Positions 44,594-55,314 of a stretch of 64,000 nucleotides of DNA are shown piece by piece (positions within the stretch are counted from its first letter, which is position 1; each line of letters starts with the position of its first letter). The notes under the pieces were generated by a model. It saw only the letters and a list, made by a program, of their open reading frames with translations. It had not been told where the DNA came from and searched no databases. The position numbers and the translations under genes are program-made. The DNA lies in assembly GCF_000452705.1 (NCBI RefSeq), contig NZ_CP007014.1, forward strand, positions 682,001 through 746,000, written 5' to 3'. This stretch comes from Pseudomonas syringae CC1557. GTDB lineage: Bacteria > Pseudomonadota > Gammaproteobacteria > Pseudomonadales > Pseudomonadaceae.

Positions 44594-45325
44594 TCACAGC
44601 AGCAACATCGCATTACGCCGGCTGTTCAGTGTCGACCACCAGAATATCCAGCCCAGCACCCGAATTTTTTCTCGGTCAATATCTTCCGCGCTGAACACTT
44701 CGTCCGGGTACTCGGCGTCGTTGTGACTGCGCAGGCGCAGGCCGCCGTTGGGGAGGCGGTAGAGGTAGCGGACGCGCAGGATGCCGCCGTGTTCGAGGGC
44801 GTAGATTTCGCCGTCGATGATTTGGGTCAGTTCACGGTCGACGCCGAGGATGGAGCCGTCCTGGATCTTGTCGGCCATGCTGTTGCCGACCATGGCGACG
44901 CACATGCAGTTTTTCGGGTCGATGCCCATGGTTTGCAGGACTTGCAGGGGCAAGCGGATTTTCTGTCCGGGGGCTTCGGCCAGGACTGTTTTGCCGACGC
45001 CGTGTGGCGATTCGACCTCTGTGAAGATCTGAACTTCCACGTCTCCGCGCAGGACGTTTCTGCTTTGCTGGATAACCATTCGGGTATCGCCGCCGGTGTT
45101 TTCATTGGCGGGTTCATTGGGGTGTTTGGGGCCTTCACCGGTGCGCAGCCAGCGGGCGTTAACGGTCAATAATTCAGCCACCTCGTCAATGCGGGCCATG
45201 GGCACGCCGCGTTTGAACCAGTTGTTGACGTGTTGCGGCGTGATTTTGCGGTTGGCGGCAAAATCAGTCGCGGTGAGGTGGCACTCCCGAAGGAGGATGC
45301 GGAGTCGATCGCCTGATGTATTCAT
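44594..45325 (-). CDS. S24/LexA-family phage-repressor-like regulator
   Basis: A 243-residue protein with an N-terminal HTH (about 5-62: LRECHLTATDFAANRKITPQ, NNWFKRG) and a C-terminal peptidase S24 domain (about 110-235). The catalytic Ser is in VGNSMADKIQDG (Ser149). The expected lysine, in a VKxL-type strand, aligns with Arg186 (LRVRYLYR), and no clear Ala-Gly cleavage site is seen, so RecA-stimulated self-cleavage is doubtful. No prophage is adjacent. Annotated in many pseudomonads as an XRE/LexA-family regulator beside ppa. Confidence 0.85.
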   Translation of the reverse strand: MNTSGDRLRILLRECHLTATDFAANRKITPQHVNNWFKRGVPMARIDEVAELLTVNARWLRTGEGPKHPNEPANENTGGDTRMVIQQSRNVLRGDVEVQIFTEVESPHGVGKTVLAEAPGQKIRLPLQVLQTMGIDPKNCMCVAMVGNSMADKIQDGSILGVDRELTQIIDGEIYALEHGGILRVRYLYRLPNGGLRLRSHNDAEYPDEVFSAEDIDREKIRVLGWIFWWSTLNSRRNAMLLL

Positions 45326-45638
45326 GGGGTGAAGTCTACGGGCGTCGCCTGGGCGTTTAAATGAACGAGGTGTTGAGGTCGACGTTATCCCAAGGGGGTG
45401 ACGGCTACCCGGACTACGGACGGAATGAATGGCGTGTAGGTCAGTTCCGTAATAGCGATTTTTTGATTAAACGCGGTATCAGGTGTTTACCCCGGCTATA
45501 CGGGCATTAACGGACTGTTTATCAAATGGTTAAAAGTCGAGTACGTTTTTAAACGGACGATTGGTAAAAAAATGTTACGGGGGTATTTCAGAGCCGGCTT
45601 CGAACCGGGGGGAGGGAGCTGGTAGCAGGGAGAGAGCA
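45326..45638. other. 313-bp intergenic region with AT-rich operator-like motifs
   Basis: No gene. It contains CGTTTTTAAACG (45544-45555) and the related CGTTTAAATGAACG (45354-45367), plausible operators for the repressor gene that starts at 45325. Confidence 0.4.
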
Positions 45639-45674
45639 TGTTTCAGGGGGCTTGCCTGCAAGCCCCCTGAAACA
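45639..45674 (-). terminator. long perfect hairpin downstream of ppa
   Basis: Seventeen-base perfect arms (TGTTTCAGGGGGCTTGC and complement) around CT, starting 13 bp after the ppa stop. There is no strong T-tract, but the stem is strong enough for a terminator or a 3' stabiliser. Confidence 0.75.
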
Positions 45675-45686
45675 GCGGATCGGTGA

Positions 45687-46214
45687 TCAGCCTTTGAACG
45701 CTTCAACCGATTTCATGATCTCGGCGCGGGCCGCGTCAGCGTTGCCCCAACCTTCGATCTTCACCCATTTGCCTTTTTCGAGATCCTTGTAGTTCTCGAA
45801 GAAGTGCTTGATCTGCTCAAGCAGCAGTGGTGGCAGGTCGGTGTACTCTTTCACGTCGACGTACAGCTGGGACAGCTTGTCGTGCGGTACTGCGATGACT
45901 TTGGCATCGCCGCCGCCGTCGTCAGTCATGTGCAGGATGCCGACCGGGCGTGCGCGGATGACCGAGCCTGGGGTAACCGGGTAAGGGGTGACAACCAGCA
46001 CGTCCAGCGGGTCGCCGTCGTCAGCCAGGGTGTTGGGGATGAAACCGTAGTTGGCCGGGTAGAACATCGGAGTGGCCATGAAACGGTCAACGAACAGGCA
46101 ATCGGTGTCTTTGTCGATTTCGTATTTGATCGGCGCGTGGTTGGCCGGGATTTCGATCGCGACGTAGATGTCGTTCGGCAGGTCTTTACCTGCCGGAATC
46201 TTGCTGTAGCTCAT
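45687..46214 (-). CDS. ppa: inorganic pyrophosphatase
   Basis: A 175-residue family I soluble pyrophosphatase hydrolysing PPi to phosphate. The signature DGDPLDVLV with its metal-binding Asps is intact, together with [12 protein letters not shown] and [11 protein letters not shown]. Full length. Confidence 0.98.
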   Translation of the reverse strand: MSYSKIPAGKDLPNDIYVAIEIPANHAPIKYEIDKDTDCLFVDRFMATPMFYPANYGFIPNTLADDGDPLDVLVVTPYPVTPGSVIRARPVGILHMTDDGGGDAKVIAVPHDKLSQLYVDVKEYTDLPPLLLEQIKHFFENYKDLEKGKWVKIEGWGNADAARAEIMKSVEAFKG

Positions 46215-46324
46215 TGGGCATTGCCCCCCTGGTTTAACAGACAGATTGTGGCGCGAACCGCCGTAAAGTGGTCCGGATTATAGGCATATTCTGTTTTGGT
46301 TGCTACGCATGGGCTCGGCAGCGC

Positions 46325-47134
46325 TCAGGTGTCCCGGTAAGACGGGGCGTGTTGCCGTAATGCATTCAGCCGCCCGAGGGTGTCCTGACGGTAGAACGCT
46401 TTGAGCTGTCCATAGACTGCCGGGTAGTTGTCGTACAGCAGGTCGGGCGCGCTGAAGAAGTACTCGCTGGTGACGGCGAAGAACTCGGCAGGGTCCTGCG
46501 CGGCATAGGGGTCGATAGCGGTTTCGGCCTCCGGGTCTTGATCCAGTTGCCGATTGAGATCATCGAACGCGCTCTGCATGACACTCGCCCATTCGGTCAC
46601 CCGCATATCGCTGTGCAGCGGCGGCAGGCCGTTGGCGTCGCCGTTGAGCATGTCGAGTTTGTGCGCCAGCTCATGGATCACCAGGTTGTAGCCGTCCCAG
46701 TCGCCGCTGCTCAGCACGCCGGGCCAGGCCAGAATCACCGGCCCTTGCAGCCAGGCCTCGCCACTGTGTTCGCCGTCCCACTCGTGTTCGACGCCGCTGG
46801 CGTCGCGATGGCGTTGCGGGCTGACGAAATCGTCCGGATACAGTACGACTTCATGAAAGCCCTGATACCAGTTCAGGTCGCCCAGGCTCAGCAACGGCAG
46901 TTGTGCCTGGGCCGCAAGAAACAGGCGTTGCTCGTCATCGAGCTCGACGCCCGGCAGCGCGCTGAGGTATTTGTCGTTCAAGAACAGCACGCAGGCATCA
47001 CGCAGTTGGGCGTCCTGCTCGGCGCTCAAACCGTCGAGGATGGGCAAGCGCTGGCGCACTTTCTGCCATAACTCGGCAGCAACCGGATGTCTGGCGAGGG
47101 TTCTTCGCCTGCGCCAGTTGCTGAGTGACCACAT
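46325..47134 (-). CDS. mtfA: MtfA-type zinc peptidase (M90)
   Basis: A 269-residue protein with zinc motif HELAHKLDMLNGDANGLP (HExxH) and further family elements YPDDFVSP, GPVILAWPGV and DPAEFFAVTSEYFF, where Glu supplies the third ligand. E. coli MtfA binds Mlc and regulates PtsG; in Pseudomonas the target is unknown. Overlaps nothing; DedA ends 3 bp after its start on the same strand. Confidence 0.93.
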   Translation of the reverse strand: MWSLSNWRRRRTLARHPVAAELWQKVRQRLPILDGLSAEQDAQLRDACVLFLNDKYLSALPGVELDDEQRLFLAAQAQLPLLSLGDLNWYQGFHEVVLYPDDFVSPQRHRDASGVEHEWDGEHSGEAWLQGPVILAWPGVLSSGDWDGYNLVIHELAHKLDMLNGDANGLPPLHSDMRVTEWASVMQSAFDDLNRQLDQDPEAETAIDPYAAQDPAEFFAVTSEYFFSAPDLLYDNYPAVYGQLKAFYRQDTLGRLNALRQHAPSYRDT

Positions 47135-47137
47135 GGC

Positions 47138-47785
47138 TCAGCGAGCGTCGACCGGTGGCGCGCTGCGGCTGCGCACTACACCGATGATCATCGGCACCAG
47201 CGATAGCACGATAATCGCCAGCACCAGCAACGTCAGGTTGTGCTTGATGAACGGGACGTTGCCGAAGAAGAAACCCAGCGTGACCAGACTGCCGACCCAC
47301 AGCACCGAACCCAGCACGCTGAAGCCCACGAAGCGCGGATACGACATTCTGCCGACACCTGCCACGAAAGGCGCGAAGGTACGAATGATCGGCAGAAAAC
47401 GCGCCAGCGTCACGGTCTTGCCGCCATGGCGCGCGTAGAAGTCCTGGGTGCGCAGCAGGTAGTCGCGGCGGAAGATGCGCGATCTGGAGTTGTTAAACAG
47501 CTTTTCGCCAACCGTGCGGCCGATGACGTAATTGGTGCTGTCACCCAGAATTGCCGCGAGCATCAGCAGCCCGGCCAGCAATACCGGGTCCATGCCGCCA
47601 CCGGCAGCCACGGCACCAGCGATGAACAGCAGCGAATCGCCCGGCAGGAAGGGCATGACCACCAGCCCGGTCTCGCAGAAAATCACCAGAAACAGGATCG
47701 CGTAGACCCATGGGCCGTAGTTGGTTACCAGCAGGTCGAGGTAGACGTCGAGATGCAGAATAAGGTCGAGCGGATTGAATTCCAT
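47138..47785 (-). CDS. DedA-family membrane protein
   Basis: A 215-residue polytopic inner-membrane protein of the DedA/SNARE-associated family: FCETGLVVMPFLPGDSLLF, a glycine-rich re-entrant loop and GRFLPIIRTFAPFVAGVGRM. Family members act as undecaprenyl-phosphate or lipid scramblases/flippases. The ATG at 47785 removes an unlikely extension. Precedes mtfA by 3 bp. Confidence 0.93.
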   Translation of the reverse strand: MEFNPLDLILHLDVYLDLLVTNYGPWVYAILFLVIFCETGLVVMPFLPGDSLLFIAGAVAAGGGMDPVLLAGLLMLAAILGDSTNYVIGRTVGEKLFNNSRSRIFRRDYLLRTQDFYARHGGKTVTLARFLPIIRTFAPFVAGVGRMSYPRFVGFSVLGSVLWVGSLVTLGFFFGNVPFIKHNLTLLVLAIIVLSLVPMIIGVVRSRSAPPVDAR

Positions 47786-47968
47786 TGAAGCACCTGAGGC
47801 GAGCACCCTGTCCGGGGTCGCATGCGGAAGAAGCGACTGCGCGGCATTATAGAAGCAGAATGCCTGGAAGAGGTTCCGTAATAATTCGTGGGTGGTTTCG
47901 CGTGTCGCCCAGGGTGTTTTATCGCGGCTAGACGCAGCAATGATGCTGCGTACAGGCCAGCAGGATGA

Positions 47969-48427
47969 TCAGTCTGAACTGATGGGCAATACGTAATTTT
48001 TGAACTGCGTATCTTCCTTGAATCCGATGGACTCATAGACCTTCTGCGCCACTTCGTTGTTGCTGCTGGTGGACACACGCAGCCGCACTGCATGGGTTTC
48101 CTTGGCCATTTTTTTGGCCTGTTTGATCAGATGGTCGGCCACCAGTTGGCGGCGGGCGTCTTCGGCGACGTAGATGTCGTTGAGAATCCACACCCGTTTC
48201 AGTGACAGTGACGAGTAGCTCGGATAAAGCTGACAGAAACCCAGCAGCTTGCTGTCGTCGTCCTTGGCCAGCGCCAGGTAGATCACCGACTCTTCACGGC
48301 GCAGGCGTTTTTCGAGGAATTCTCGCGAGGAGTCCGGAAGTGGCGACTCGTTGTAAAACTCCCGGTATTTGATGAACAGCGGGCAGAGCAGGTCCAGATG
48401 TTCAAGAGTCGCTTTGATGATCCGCAT
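47969..48427 (-). CDS. GNAT-family N-acetyltransferase
   Basis: A 152-residue acetyltransferase: IYLALAKDDDSKLLGFCQLYP, then the acetyl-CoA-binding region VAEDARRQLVADHLIKQA, and a C-terminal YESIGFKEDTQFKNYVL. The fold is clear, the substrate unknown. Monocistronic, ahead of the dedA/mtfA/ppa genes. Confidence 0.9.
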   Translation of the reverse strand: MRIIKATLEHLDLLCPLFIKYREFYNESPLPDSSREFLEKRLRREESVIYLALAKDDDSKLLGFCQLYPSYSSLSLKRVWILNDIYVAEDARRQLVADHLIKQAKKMAKETHAVRLRVSTSSNNEVAQKVYESIGFKEDTQFKNYVLPISSD

Positions 48428-48511
48428 GGTTTGGCCTCAACTTCCCTATGAGCTAATGCAGTACGCCGGGACGCTTGTGCGATCCTGCCCGGCGGCTTTG
48501 GAAAGCACAAT

Positions 48512-49375
48512 CTAATGTGGGTCAACCGGCCCGTCGAGCAGGAAATTGCCGATGTGCTTGCCTGAATGTTCAGCTGAGCTGTCGGATTCTATGGTGTTCA
48601 GTTCGGCCTCGTCCTTCAGACTGACCCCGGAAATCTGCCGCCTACAGGCTTCGCGCATCAGGTAAAGCAGGCGATGCGCGGCCATGGCATAGCTCAGGCC
48701 TTCAAGCCGCACGTTGGAGATACAATTGCGGTGCGCATCATTCAGGCCGACTTTGGGGCCGTAAGTGAAGTACAGGCCGAGGCTGTCCGGCGAGCTGAGG
48801 CCGGGGCGTTCGCCAATCAGGATCACCACCATTTTGGCGCCGAGCAATTCGCCGACTTCGTCCGCCACCGCCACGCGACCCTGTTCGACCATGACCACCG
48901 GCGACAGCGTCCAGCCATCGGCACTGGCCTGCTGCTCCAGCCGAGCGAGAAAAGGCACGGCATGCCGATGCACCGCGAGGGCTGATAGCCCATCGGCTAC
49001 CACCACCGCCAGATCAAGCCCGCCAGGATGAGCGGCGGCATACTCGCGTAATGTTTGCGCCGACTCGTCATTCAGACGCCGCCCCAGGTCCGGGCGTTGC
49101 AGGTAGCTGTGCCGATCGGCGGCAGCGCTGTGCAGTAGCAAGGTGTCTCGGCCTTTTTCGGCCAGTTGCGCGCTGATTGCAGCGTGATCAAAGGCAAGGT
49201 GCACGGCGTCACGCGCTTGGGCGTGCGCCGCCTGAAAGTCGAGCTGCGCGGAGGTCGGCAGGCTGGTGCCAGTGCGGCCCAGTGCGATGCGCGCGGAGGT
49301 CAGGCGGCGCAGTTCCAGCCACGGGTCAGGGGGCAGAGTGCTGTCCTGAATTTCATTCATCGGCTTGTCACTCAT
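48512..49375 (-). CDS. eutC: ethanolamine ammonia-lyase small subunit
   Basis: A 287-residue partner of EutB in adenosylcobalamin-dependent deamination of ethanolamine to acetaldehyde and ammonia. Typical motifs: [56 protein letters not shown] and a C-terminal [16 protein letters not shown]. The start at 49375 overlaps the eutB stop (ATGA). Confidence 0.97.
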   Translation of the reverse strand: MSDKPMNEIQDSTLPPDPWLELRRLTSARIALGRTGTSLPTSAQLDFQAAHAQARDAVHLAFDHAAISAQLAEKGRDTLLLHSAAADRHSYLQRPDLGRRLNDESAQTLREYAAAHPGGLDLAVVVADGLSALAVHRHAVPFLARLEQQASADGWTLSPVVMVEQGRVAVADEVGELLGAKMVVILIGERPGLSSPDSLGLYFTYGPKVGLNDAHRNCISNVRLEGLSYAMAAHRLLYLMREACRRQISGVSLKDEAELNTIESDSSAEHSGKHIGNFLLDGPVDPH

Positions 49376-50766
49376 GCTAAATGCGCCAGTGCCTGACGAA
49401 ACGCGGGCGGCAGGCTGTCGCCGAAGCGCACGCGGCCGTCGGCCTGAGTGAATATGCCCATTTTTTCCAGCCAGGCCTCGTATTCCGGCGCGGGGCGCAG
49501 GCCCAGGCTTTGCCGGGCGTATAGCGCATCGTGGAACGAGGTTGTCTGGTAGTTGAGCATGATGTCGTCGGAACCGGGGATGCCCATGATGAAGTTGATC
49601 CCGGCCACGCCGAGCAGCGTCAGCAGGGTGTCCATGTCGTCCTGATCGGCTTCGGCGTGGTTGGTGTAGCAAATGTCACAGCCCATCGGCACGCCGAGCA
49701 ACTTGCCACAGAAGTGATCCTCCAGACCGGCGCGAATGATCTGCTTGCCGTTGTACAGGTATTCCGGGCCGATAAAGCCCACCACGGTGTTGACCAGAAA
49801 CGGATTGAAGTGCCGGGCAACGGCGTAAGCACGGGTTTCGCAGGTCTGCTGGTCGACCCCGTGATGCGCATTGGCCGACAGCGCGCTGCCTTGCCCAGTC
49901 TCGAAATACATCAGGTTTTTCCCGAGCGTGCCACGGTTCAGGCTAAGGCCTGCTTCGTAGCCTTCCTGCAGCAATTTGAGGCTGATCCCGAAGCTGGCGT
50001 TGGCGGCTTCGGTGCCAGTGATCGACTGGAACACCAGATCGACCGGCACACCGCGATTGATCACTTCGATGGAGGTGGTGACGTGGGTCAGCACGCAGGA
50101 CTGGGTCGGGATTTCGTAACGCTGGACGATGGCGTCGAGCATTTCCAGCAGGGCGACGATGGAAGAGGTGCTGTCGGTGGCCGGGTTGATGCCGATCATG
50201 GCATCGCCATTGCCGTACAGCAGGCCATCCAGAACGCTGGCCGCGATGCCGGACGGGTCATCAGTCGGGTGATTGGGTTGCAGGCGGGTCGACAGGCGAC
50301 CACGCAGGCCCATGGTGTTACGAAACCGGGTGACGACGCGGATCTTCTGTGCGACCAGCACCAGATCCTGCACGCGCATGATCTTCGAGACTGCGGCGGC
50401 CATCTCTGGCGTCAAGCCGGGCGCCAGCGCTCGCAGGCTGGCTTCATCGGCTTGATCGCTGAGCAGCCAGTCCCGAAAACCGCCGACGGTCAGATGGCTG
50501 ACCGGCGCAAAGGCGAGTGTGTCGTGGGTGTCAATGATCAGACGAGTGACTTCGTCCTGTTCGTAAGGGATCAGCGCTTCTTCAAGAAAATGCTTGAGCG
50601 GAATATTCGCCAGCGCCATTTGTGCGGCTACACGCTCGGCATCGTTTTGCGCTGCGACTTCGGCCAGATAATCACCGGAGCGTGCAGGGCTGGCCTTGGC
50701 CATGACTTCTTTGAGGCTGTCGAAGCGGTACGTCTGCGCACCGACAGAATGGGAAAAGCTCGCCAT
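49372..50766 (-). CDS. eutB: ethanolamine ammonia-lyase large subunit
   Basis: A 464-residue TIM-barrel subunit that binds ethanolamine and cobalamin with EutC. The family segments are [34 protein letters not shown] [13 protein letters not shown], and [17 protein letters not shown]. Full length; the true start is the ATG at 50766 (MASFSHSVG). No transporter gene eutP or regulator eutR is found between it and the aldehyde dehydrogenase. Confidence 0.97.
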   Translation of the reverse strand: MASFSHSVGAQTYRFDSLKEVMAKASPARSGDYLAEVAAQNDAERVAAQMALANIPLKHFLEEALIPYEQDEVTRLIIDTHDTLAFAPVSHLTVGGFRDWLLSDQADEASLRALAPGLTPEMAAAVSKIMRVQDLVLVAQKIRVVTRFRNTMGLRGRLSTRLQPNHPTDDPSGIAASVLDGLLYGNGDAMIGINPATDSTSSIVALLEMLDAIVQRYEIPTQSCVLTHVTTSIEVINRGVPVDLVFQSITGTEAANASFGISLKLLQEGYEAGLSLNRGTLGKNLMYFETGQGSALSANAHHGVDQQTCETRAYAVARHFNPFLVNTVVGFIGPEYLYNGKQIIRAGLEDHFCGKLLGVPMGCDICYTNHAEADQDDMDTLLTLLGVAGINFIMGIPGSDDIMLNYQTTSFHDALYARQSLGLRPAPEYEAWLEKMGIFTQADGRVRFGDSLPPAFRQALAHLA

Positions 50767-50949
50767 ACAGGTTCTCCATGACGCCACGCTGTTCGCGTCG
50801 GACGTAGTCTTTCGGTCGAACCGGTGACGTCCCGGTTCAAACGACTGTGGGAAGCGATGTAAGCAATTAATACTCCATCCCGGCCGGGAGTGCGAGTTTG
50901 GGGGGGTAAGCAGATGCGTATGGGAGAGGATGCATCACGCCAGAGCGCT

Positions 50950-51057
50950 GAACCGCGGCGTGATGCACAGGGTTGGTGCGCGATGCGTTCTCGTCGCAGA
51001 GCGTCCAGAAATGCATCCCCACGCAGGGCGTGGGGACAATCATCGCGGGGCGGGTGC
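50950..51057. repeat. dispersed intergenic palindromic repeat, copy B
   Basis: Contains CGTCCAGAAATGCATCCCC (51002-51020), the exact inverse of the 19-mer in copy A, and the CCCACGCAGGGCGTGGGG palindrome (51018-51035). Lies between eutB and the aldehyde dehydrogenase gene. Confidence 0.85.
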
Positions 51058-52578
51058 CTAGAAAAAGCCCAGCGGATTCGTGTCGTAGCTCACCAGCAGG
51101 TTTTTGGTCTGCTGATAATGCTCCAGCGCGATTTTGTGGGTTTCGCGACCGACGCCGGATTTCTTGTAGCCACCGAATGCGGCATGCGCCGGGTACAGGT
51201 GGTAGCAGTTGGTCCAGACGCGCCCGGCCTTGATCGCTCGGCCCACGCGGTAGGCTCTGTTGATGTCGCGGGTCCACAGGCCAGCGCCCAGGCCGAACTC
51301 GGTGTCGTTGGCAATGGCCACGGCTTCGGCTTCGTCCTTGAAGGTCGTGACACTGACCACCGGGCCGAAGATTTCTTCCTGGAACACGCGCATCTTGTTG
51401 TTGCCTTTGAGCAACGTCGGCTGGATGTAGTAACCGGTGGACAGGTCGCCCTCCAGCTTTTCTACCTTGCCGCCGGTCAGCAGCTCGGCGCCTTCGCCCT
51501 TGGCAATGTCCAGGTACGAAAGAATCTTGTCGAATTGTTGCTCGGACGCCTGAGCGCCGACCATGGTGTCGGTGTCCAGCGGGTCGCCGCGCTTGATCTT
51601 CTCGACCTTGCGCAACACCGCTTCCATGAACTGCGGGTAAATCGACTCCTGTACCAGCGCACGGGACGGGCAGGTGCAGACTTCGCCCTGATTGAAGAAG
51701 GCCAGCACCAGACCTTCGGCGGCTTTGTCGATGAACTCCGGCTCCGCACTCATGATGTCTTCGAAGAAGATGTTTGGCGACTTGCCGCCCAGCTCCACGG
51801 TGGACGGGATGATGTTGTCTGCCGCCAGTTTCATGATGTGCGAGCCCACTGGGGTCGAGCCGGTGAAGGCGATCTTGGCAATGCGCTTGCTGCTGGCCAG
51901 TGCTTCGCCTGCTTCACGGCCGTAACCTTGCACGATGTTCAGCACGCCGGCAGGCAGCAGGTCGCCGATTAGTTCGATCAGCACGCTGATACCCAGCGGG
52001 GTCTGCTCGGCGGGTTTGAGCACGATGCAGTTACCGGCAGCCAGCGCCGGTGCGAGTTTCCAGGCGGCCATCAGGATCGGGAAGTTCCACGGGATGATCT
52101 GCCCGACCACGCCCAGCGGCTCATGGATGTGATAGGCCACGGTATTGCCGTCGATCTCGGCGGCGCTGCCTTCCTGGGCGCGCAGCACGCCAGCGAAGTA
52201 GCGGAAGTGGTCAGCGGCCAGCGGGATGTCGGCGTTAAGGGTTTCGCGAATCGCTTTACCGTTGTCCCACGTTTCGGTGATGGCCAGGACTTCAAGGTTG
52301 GCTTCGATGCGGTCGGCGATTTTCAGCAGGACCAGCGAGCGCGCCTGTACCGAGGTCGAGCCCCAGGCAGCAGCGGCTGCGTGGGCAGCGTCGAGCGCCT
52401 TTTCGATATCTTCGGCCGTGGAGCGGGGGAATTCGGCAATCGCCTTGCCGGTGACCGGCGAGGTATTGGTGAAGTACTGACCTTTTACCGGGGCGACAAA
52501 CTCGCCGCCAATATAGTTACCGTAGCGTTCCTTGAAGTTGACGATAGCGCCTTCGGTACCGGGATGAGCGTAACGCAT
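51058..52578 (-). CDS. NAD-dependent aldehyde dehydrogenase (ExaC-like)
   Basis: A 506-residue aldehyde dehydrogenase: substrate segment [19 protein letters not shown], cofactor region [10 protein letters not shown], catalytic Glu in [14 protein letters not shown] and catalytic Cys in [13 protein letters not shown]. Its place beside eutBC suggests oxidation of acetaldehyde to acetate (inference), the route by which ethanolamine is used as carbon source. The start at 52578 follows a good GGAG. Confidence 0.93.
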   Translation of the reverse strand: MRYAHPGTEGAIVNFKERYGNYIGGEFVAPVKGQYFTNTSPVTGKAIAEFPRSTAEDIEKALDAAHAAAAAWGSTSVQARSLVLLKIADRIEANLEVLAITETWDNGKAIRETLNADIPLAADHFRYFAGVLRAQEGSAAEIDGNTVAYHIHEPLGVVGQIIPWNFPILMAAWKLAPALAAGNCIVLKPAEQTPLGISVLIELIGDLLPAGVLNIVQGYGREAGEALASSKRIAKIAFTGSTPVGSHIMKLAADNIIPSTVELGGKSPNIFFEDIMSAEPEFIDKAAEGLVLAFFNQGEVCTCPSRALVQESIYPQFMEAVLRKVEKIKRGDPLDTDTMVGAQASEQQFDKILSYLDIAKGEGAELLTGGKVEKLEGDLSTGYYIQPTLLKGNNKMRVFQEEIFGPVVSVTTFKDEAEAVAIANDTEFGLGAGLWTRDINRAYRVGRAIKAGRVWTNCYHLYPAHAAFGGYKKSGVGRETHKIALEHYQQTKNLLVSYDTNPLGFF

Positions 52579-52803
52579 GGTATGTCTCCTGGTTCTTGTT
52601 GTGAGGGAGTCTGTGTCTATTATGCAGTCGGTTATCTGGCAGGCAGCAACCAAGAATAGGCTAATTGCAACTCGCCGTGATCAGGACTTTAGGCTTATCC
52701 GCGCGCTATTGAAATGCCTGGCGCGGGCAATATGGCGGACAAACTCAGGGTGCCATTTCAGCGTCCCTACGTTAACCTGCGCGGACGTTCTGAGAGGTTG
52801 GTC

Positions 52804-54153
52804 ATGCATATTCATATCCTTGGTATCTGCGGCACGTTCATGGGTTCGCTGGCGGTGCTCGCCAAAGAGTTGGGGCACCGGGTTACGGGGTCTGACGCCA
52901 ATGTCTATCCACCGATGAGCACCCAGCTTGAGGCCCAGGGCATCGAGCTGACCCAAGGTTACGACCCAGTGCAACTGATTCCGGCTCCGGATCTGGTCGT
53001 GGTCGGCAACGCGTTGTCGCGTGGTAACCCGGCGGTTGAATATGTCCTGAATAATGGTTTGCCGTACGTGTCTGGTCCGCAATGGCTGGCACACCATGTG
53101 CTGCAAGGTCGCTGGGTATTGGCGGTCGCCGGTACGCATGGCAAGACCACCACCAGCAGCATGCTGGCCTGGGTGCTCGAACACGCGGGCATGAGCCCCG
53201 GTTTTCTGATCGGCGGCATTCCGCAGAACTTCGCGGTGTCAGCGCGTCTGGGTGAAACCCCGTTCTTCGTGGTGGAAGCCGACGAATACGACAGCGCCTT
53301 CTTCGACAAACGCTCGAAGTTCGTCCACTACCGTCCACGGACTGCGATCCTCAATAACCTTGAGTTCGATCACGCCGATATCTTCCCCGATCTGCCTGCC
53401 ATCGAGCGCCAGTTTCACCATTTGGTTCGCACCATTCCGAGCGAAGGTCTGGTGATCCATCCGACCACCGAGCCCGCGCTGACGCGGGTGATCGAAATGG
53501 GCTGCTGGACCCCGGTGCAGACCACCGGCCAGGGCGGCCAGTGGCAGGCGCGGCTATTGAGCGAAGACGGTTCGCACTTTGAGGTGCTGTTCGAGGGCGA
53601 GCTGCAAGGCGCGGTCGAATGGGACATGACCGGTCAGCACAACGTCGCCAACGCGCTGGCAACCCTGGCTGCGGCGCGTCATGTTGGCGTCGTGCCGTTG
53701 CTGGGCGTGCAGGCCTTGAGCGCATTCAAGAGCGTCAAACGGCGCATGGAGAAGGTTGCCGATGTGCGCGGCATCACCATTTATGACGATTTTGCTCACC
53801 ACCCGACGGCGATTGCCACCACGCTGGATGGCCTGCGCAAGAAGGTCGGCGACGCGCCGATCATTGCCGTGATCGAGCCGCGCTCCAATTCGATGAAGCT
53901 CGGCGCGCACCGCGATGGTTTGCCGGAAAGCGTGAACCACGCCGATCAGGTGGTCTGGTACGCGCCGCCCAATCTGGGCTGGGACCTTGCCGCCACCGTG
54001 GCCGGTGGTTCGGTGCCGTCAAGGGTGTGCGACTCGCTTGAGGCGATCATCGACCATGTCCAACACCTGGCGCAGCCCGGCACCCACATCGTCATCATGA
54101 GCAACGGCGGTTTCGGCGGTCTGCATGGCAAGCTCGCGGAGGCACTGAAATGA
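52804..54153 (+). CDS. mpl: UDP-N-acetylmuramate:L-alanyl-gamma-D-glutamyl-meso-diaminopimelate ligase
   Basis: A 449-residue Mur ligase recycling murein tripeptide onto UDP-MurNAc. ATP loop [13 protein letters not shown]-terminal Rossmann [14 protein letters not shown], and the ligase motifs [11 protein letters not shown] and [11 protein letters not shown]. Start at 52804 gives the conserved N-terminus. Its stop overlaps ubiX. Confidence 0.97.
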   Translation: MHIHILGICGTFMGSLAVLAKELGHRVTGSDANVYPPMSTQLEAQGIELTQGYDPVQLIPAPDLVVVGNALSRGNPAVEYVLNNGLPYVSGPQWLAHHVLQGRWVLAVAGTHGKTTTSSMLAWVLEHAGMSPGFLIGGIPQNFAVSARLGETPFFVVEADEYDSAFFDKRSKFVHYRPRTAILNNLEFDHADIFPDLPAIERQFHHLVRTIPSEGLVIHPTTEPALTRVIEMGCWTPVQTTGQGGQWQARLLSEDGSHFEVLFEGELQGAVEWDMTGQHNVANALATLAAARHVGVVPLLGVQALSAFKSVKRRMEKVADVRGITIYDDFAHHPTAIATTLDGLRKKVGDAPIIAVIEPRSNSMKLGAHRDGLPESVNHADQVVWYAPPNLGWDLAATVAGGSVPSRVCDSLEAIIDHVQHLAQPGTHIVIMSNGGFGGLHGKLAEALK

Positions 54154-54779
54154 GTGGTCCGGATCGCGTTACAGTCGCCATGACCGGTGCGTCAGGCGCG
54201 CAATATGGTCTGCGCTTGCTGGATTGCCTGGTGCGTGAGGAGCGCGAAGTACACTTCCTGATTTCCAAGGCCGCGCAATTGGTGATGGCCACCGAAACCG
54301 ACGTGCGCTTGCCGCCCAAGGCGATGATGATGCAGGCGTTCCTGACGGAATACACCGGCGCATCGGCCGGGCAGATTCGCGTTTACGGCCGCGATGACTG
54401 GATGTCACCGGTGGCATCGGGCTCGGGCTCGCCCAGTGCGATGGTGGTGGTGCCGTGTTCTACCGGCTCGCTGTCGGCGATTGCCACCGGGGCTTGCAAC
54501 AACCTGATCGAACGCGCTGCCGACGTGACGCTGAAGGAGCGGCGCCAGTTGATTCTGGTACCTCGCGAGGCGCCGTTTTCCAGCATTCATCTGGAGAACA
54601 TGCTCAAACTGTCGAACATGGGCGCAGTGATTCTGCCTGCGTCTCCCGGCTTTTATCATCAGCCGCAGACCATCGATGACCTGGTGGATTTTGTGGTCGC
54701 GCGGATTCTCAATCTGCTGAACATCCCTCAGGACATGCTGCCACGTTGGGGAGAGCACCATATTGGCGGCGATGAATAA
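54150..54779 (+). CDS. ubiX: flavin prenyltransferase UbiX
   Basis: A 209-residue enzyme making prenylated FMN, the cofactor of UbiD decarboxylases in ubiquinone synthesis. Motifs: [35 protein letters not shown] and [17 protein letters not shown]. Coupled to mpl by a 4-bp overlap; the next lipoprotein starts inside it. Confidence 0.97.
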   Translation: MSGPDRVTVAMTGASGAQYGLRLLDCLVREEREVHFLISKAAQLVMATETDVRLPPKAMMMQAFLTEYTGASAGQIRVYGRDDWMSPVASGSGSPSAMVVVPCSTGSLSAIATGACNNLIERAADVTLKERRQLILVPREAPFSSIHLENMLKLSNMGAVILPASPGFYHQPQTIDDLVDFVVARILNLLNIPQDMLPRWGEHHIGGDE

Positions 54780-55056
54780 GCTGATGGTGATAGCGCTGGC
54801 GCTGGTCATGACCGGCTGCGCGACCGCTCGCACGCTTAACGCGGCCAAGCCCGGAGCGCCCGTGGTGTATGCCGGTACGCGGCTGAATATGTACGCATTG
54901 CAGGGCGGTTGCTGTGCGACAGACCGCTTCGGTACCGAAGCGCCAGGCTATCCAGGCCTGGACCTGCCGGGCAGCGCGCTGCTCGACACGCTATTGCTGC
55001 CACTGTCGCTGCTGACGGCAGCGGGAGTGGGGGTTCGGGCTACGGGCGGGCTTTAG
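54772..55056 (+). CDS. YceK/DUF1375-type small lipoprotein
   Basis: A 94-residue lipoprotein: signal [16 protein letters not shown] (lipobox MTGC), then a short mature part with [34 protein letters not shown], split over two hydrophobic stretches. It resembles YceK. The ATG at 54772 overlaps the ubiX end; a TTG at 54763 is less likely. Confidence 0.78.
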   Translation: MNKLMVIALALVMTGCATARTLNAAKPGAPVVYAGTRLNMYALQGGCCATDRFGTEAPGYPGLDLPGSALLDTLLLPLSLLTAAGVGVRATGGL

Positions 55057-55070
55057 GGGGATCAGAGACG

Positions 55071-55275
55071 ACTATGGTGCCAATGCTCCGCGTTGGCATG
55101 CATTGGGTGACGCTCTGCGTCACAAATCTTCAGTCTGGTGAGATAGCAAGGTGAACGAAGCTTAGGCTTAATGGTGCCTGTCTCTCGATACTGACTGAAA
55201 CAGGCGTAAAGGCTCCAATATGCGACGCGGAGCGTCACGAAATGCATCCCCACGCGGAGCGTTGGAACGATCAAA
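55071..55275. repeat. dispersed intergenic repeat, copy C (two inverted units)
   Basis: Unit one contains GTGACGCTCTGCGTCAC (55107-55123), the complement of the copy A palindrome. Unit two (about 55222-55268) contains GAAATGCATCCCCACGC, shared with copy B. They face each other across about 90 bp of unique sequence. Confidence 0.85.
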
Positions 55276-55314
55276 TCAAAAACGTTATGGCAATGAGCGT
55301 GGGGCGATAAGCGC

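Noticed and set aside
45326..45600. tRNA-like T-loop near 45595 (TTCGAACC)
   Set aside because: No cloverleaf arms or CCA-end surroundings are present.
49531..50781. 416-codon open frame opposite eutB
   Set aside because: eutB is a full, well-conserved protein; the opposite frame is a composition artefact of GC-rich DNA.
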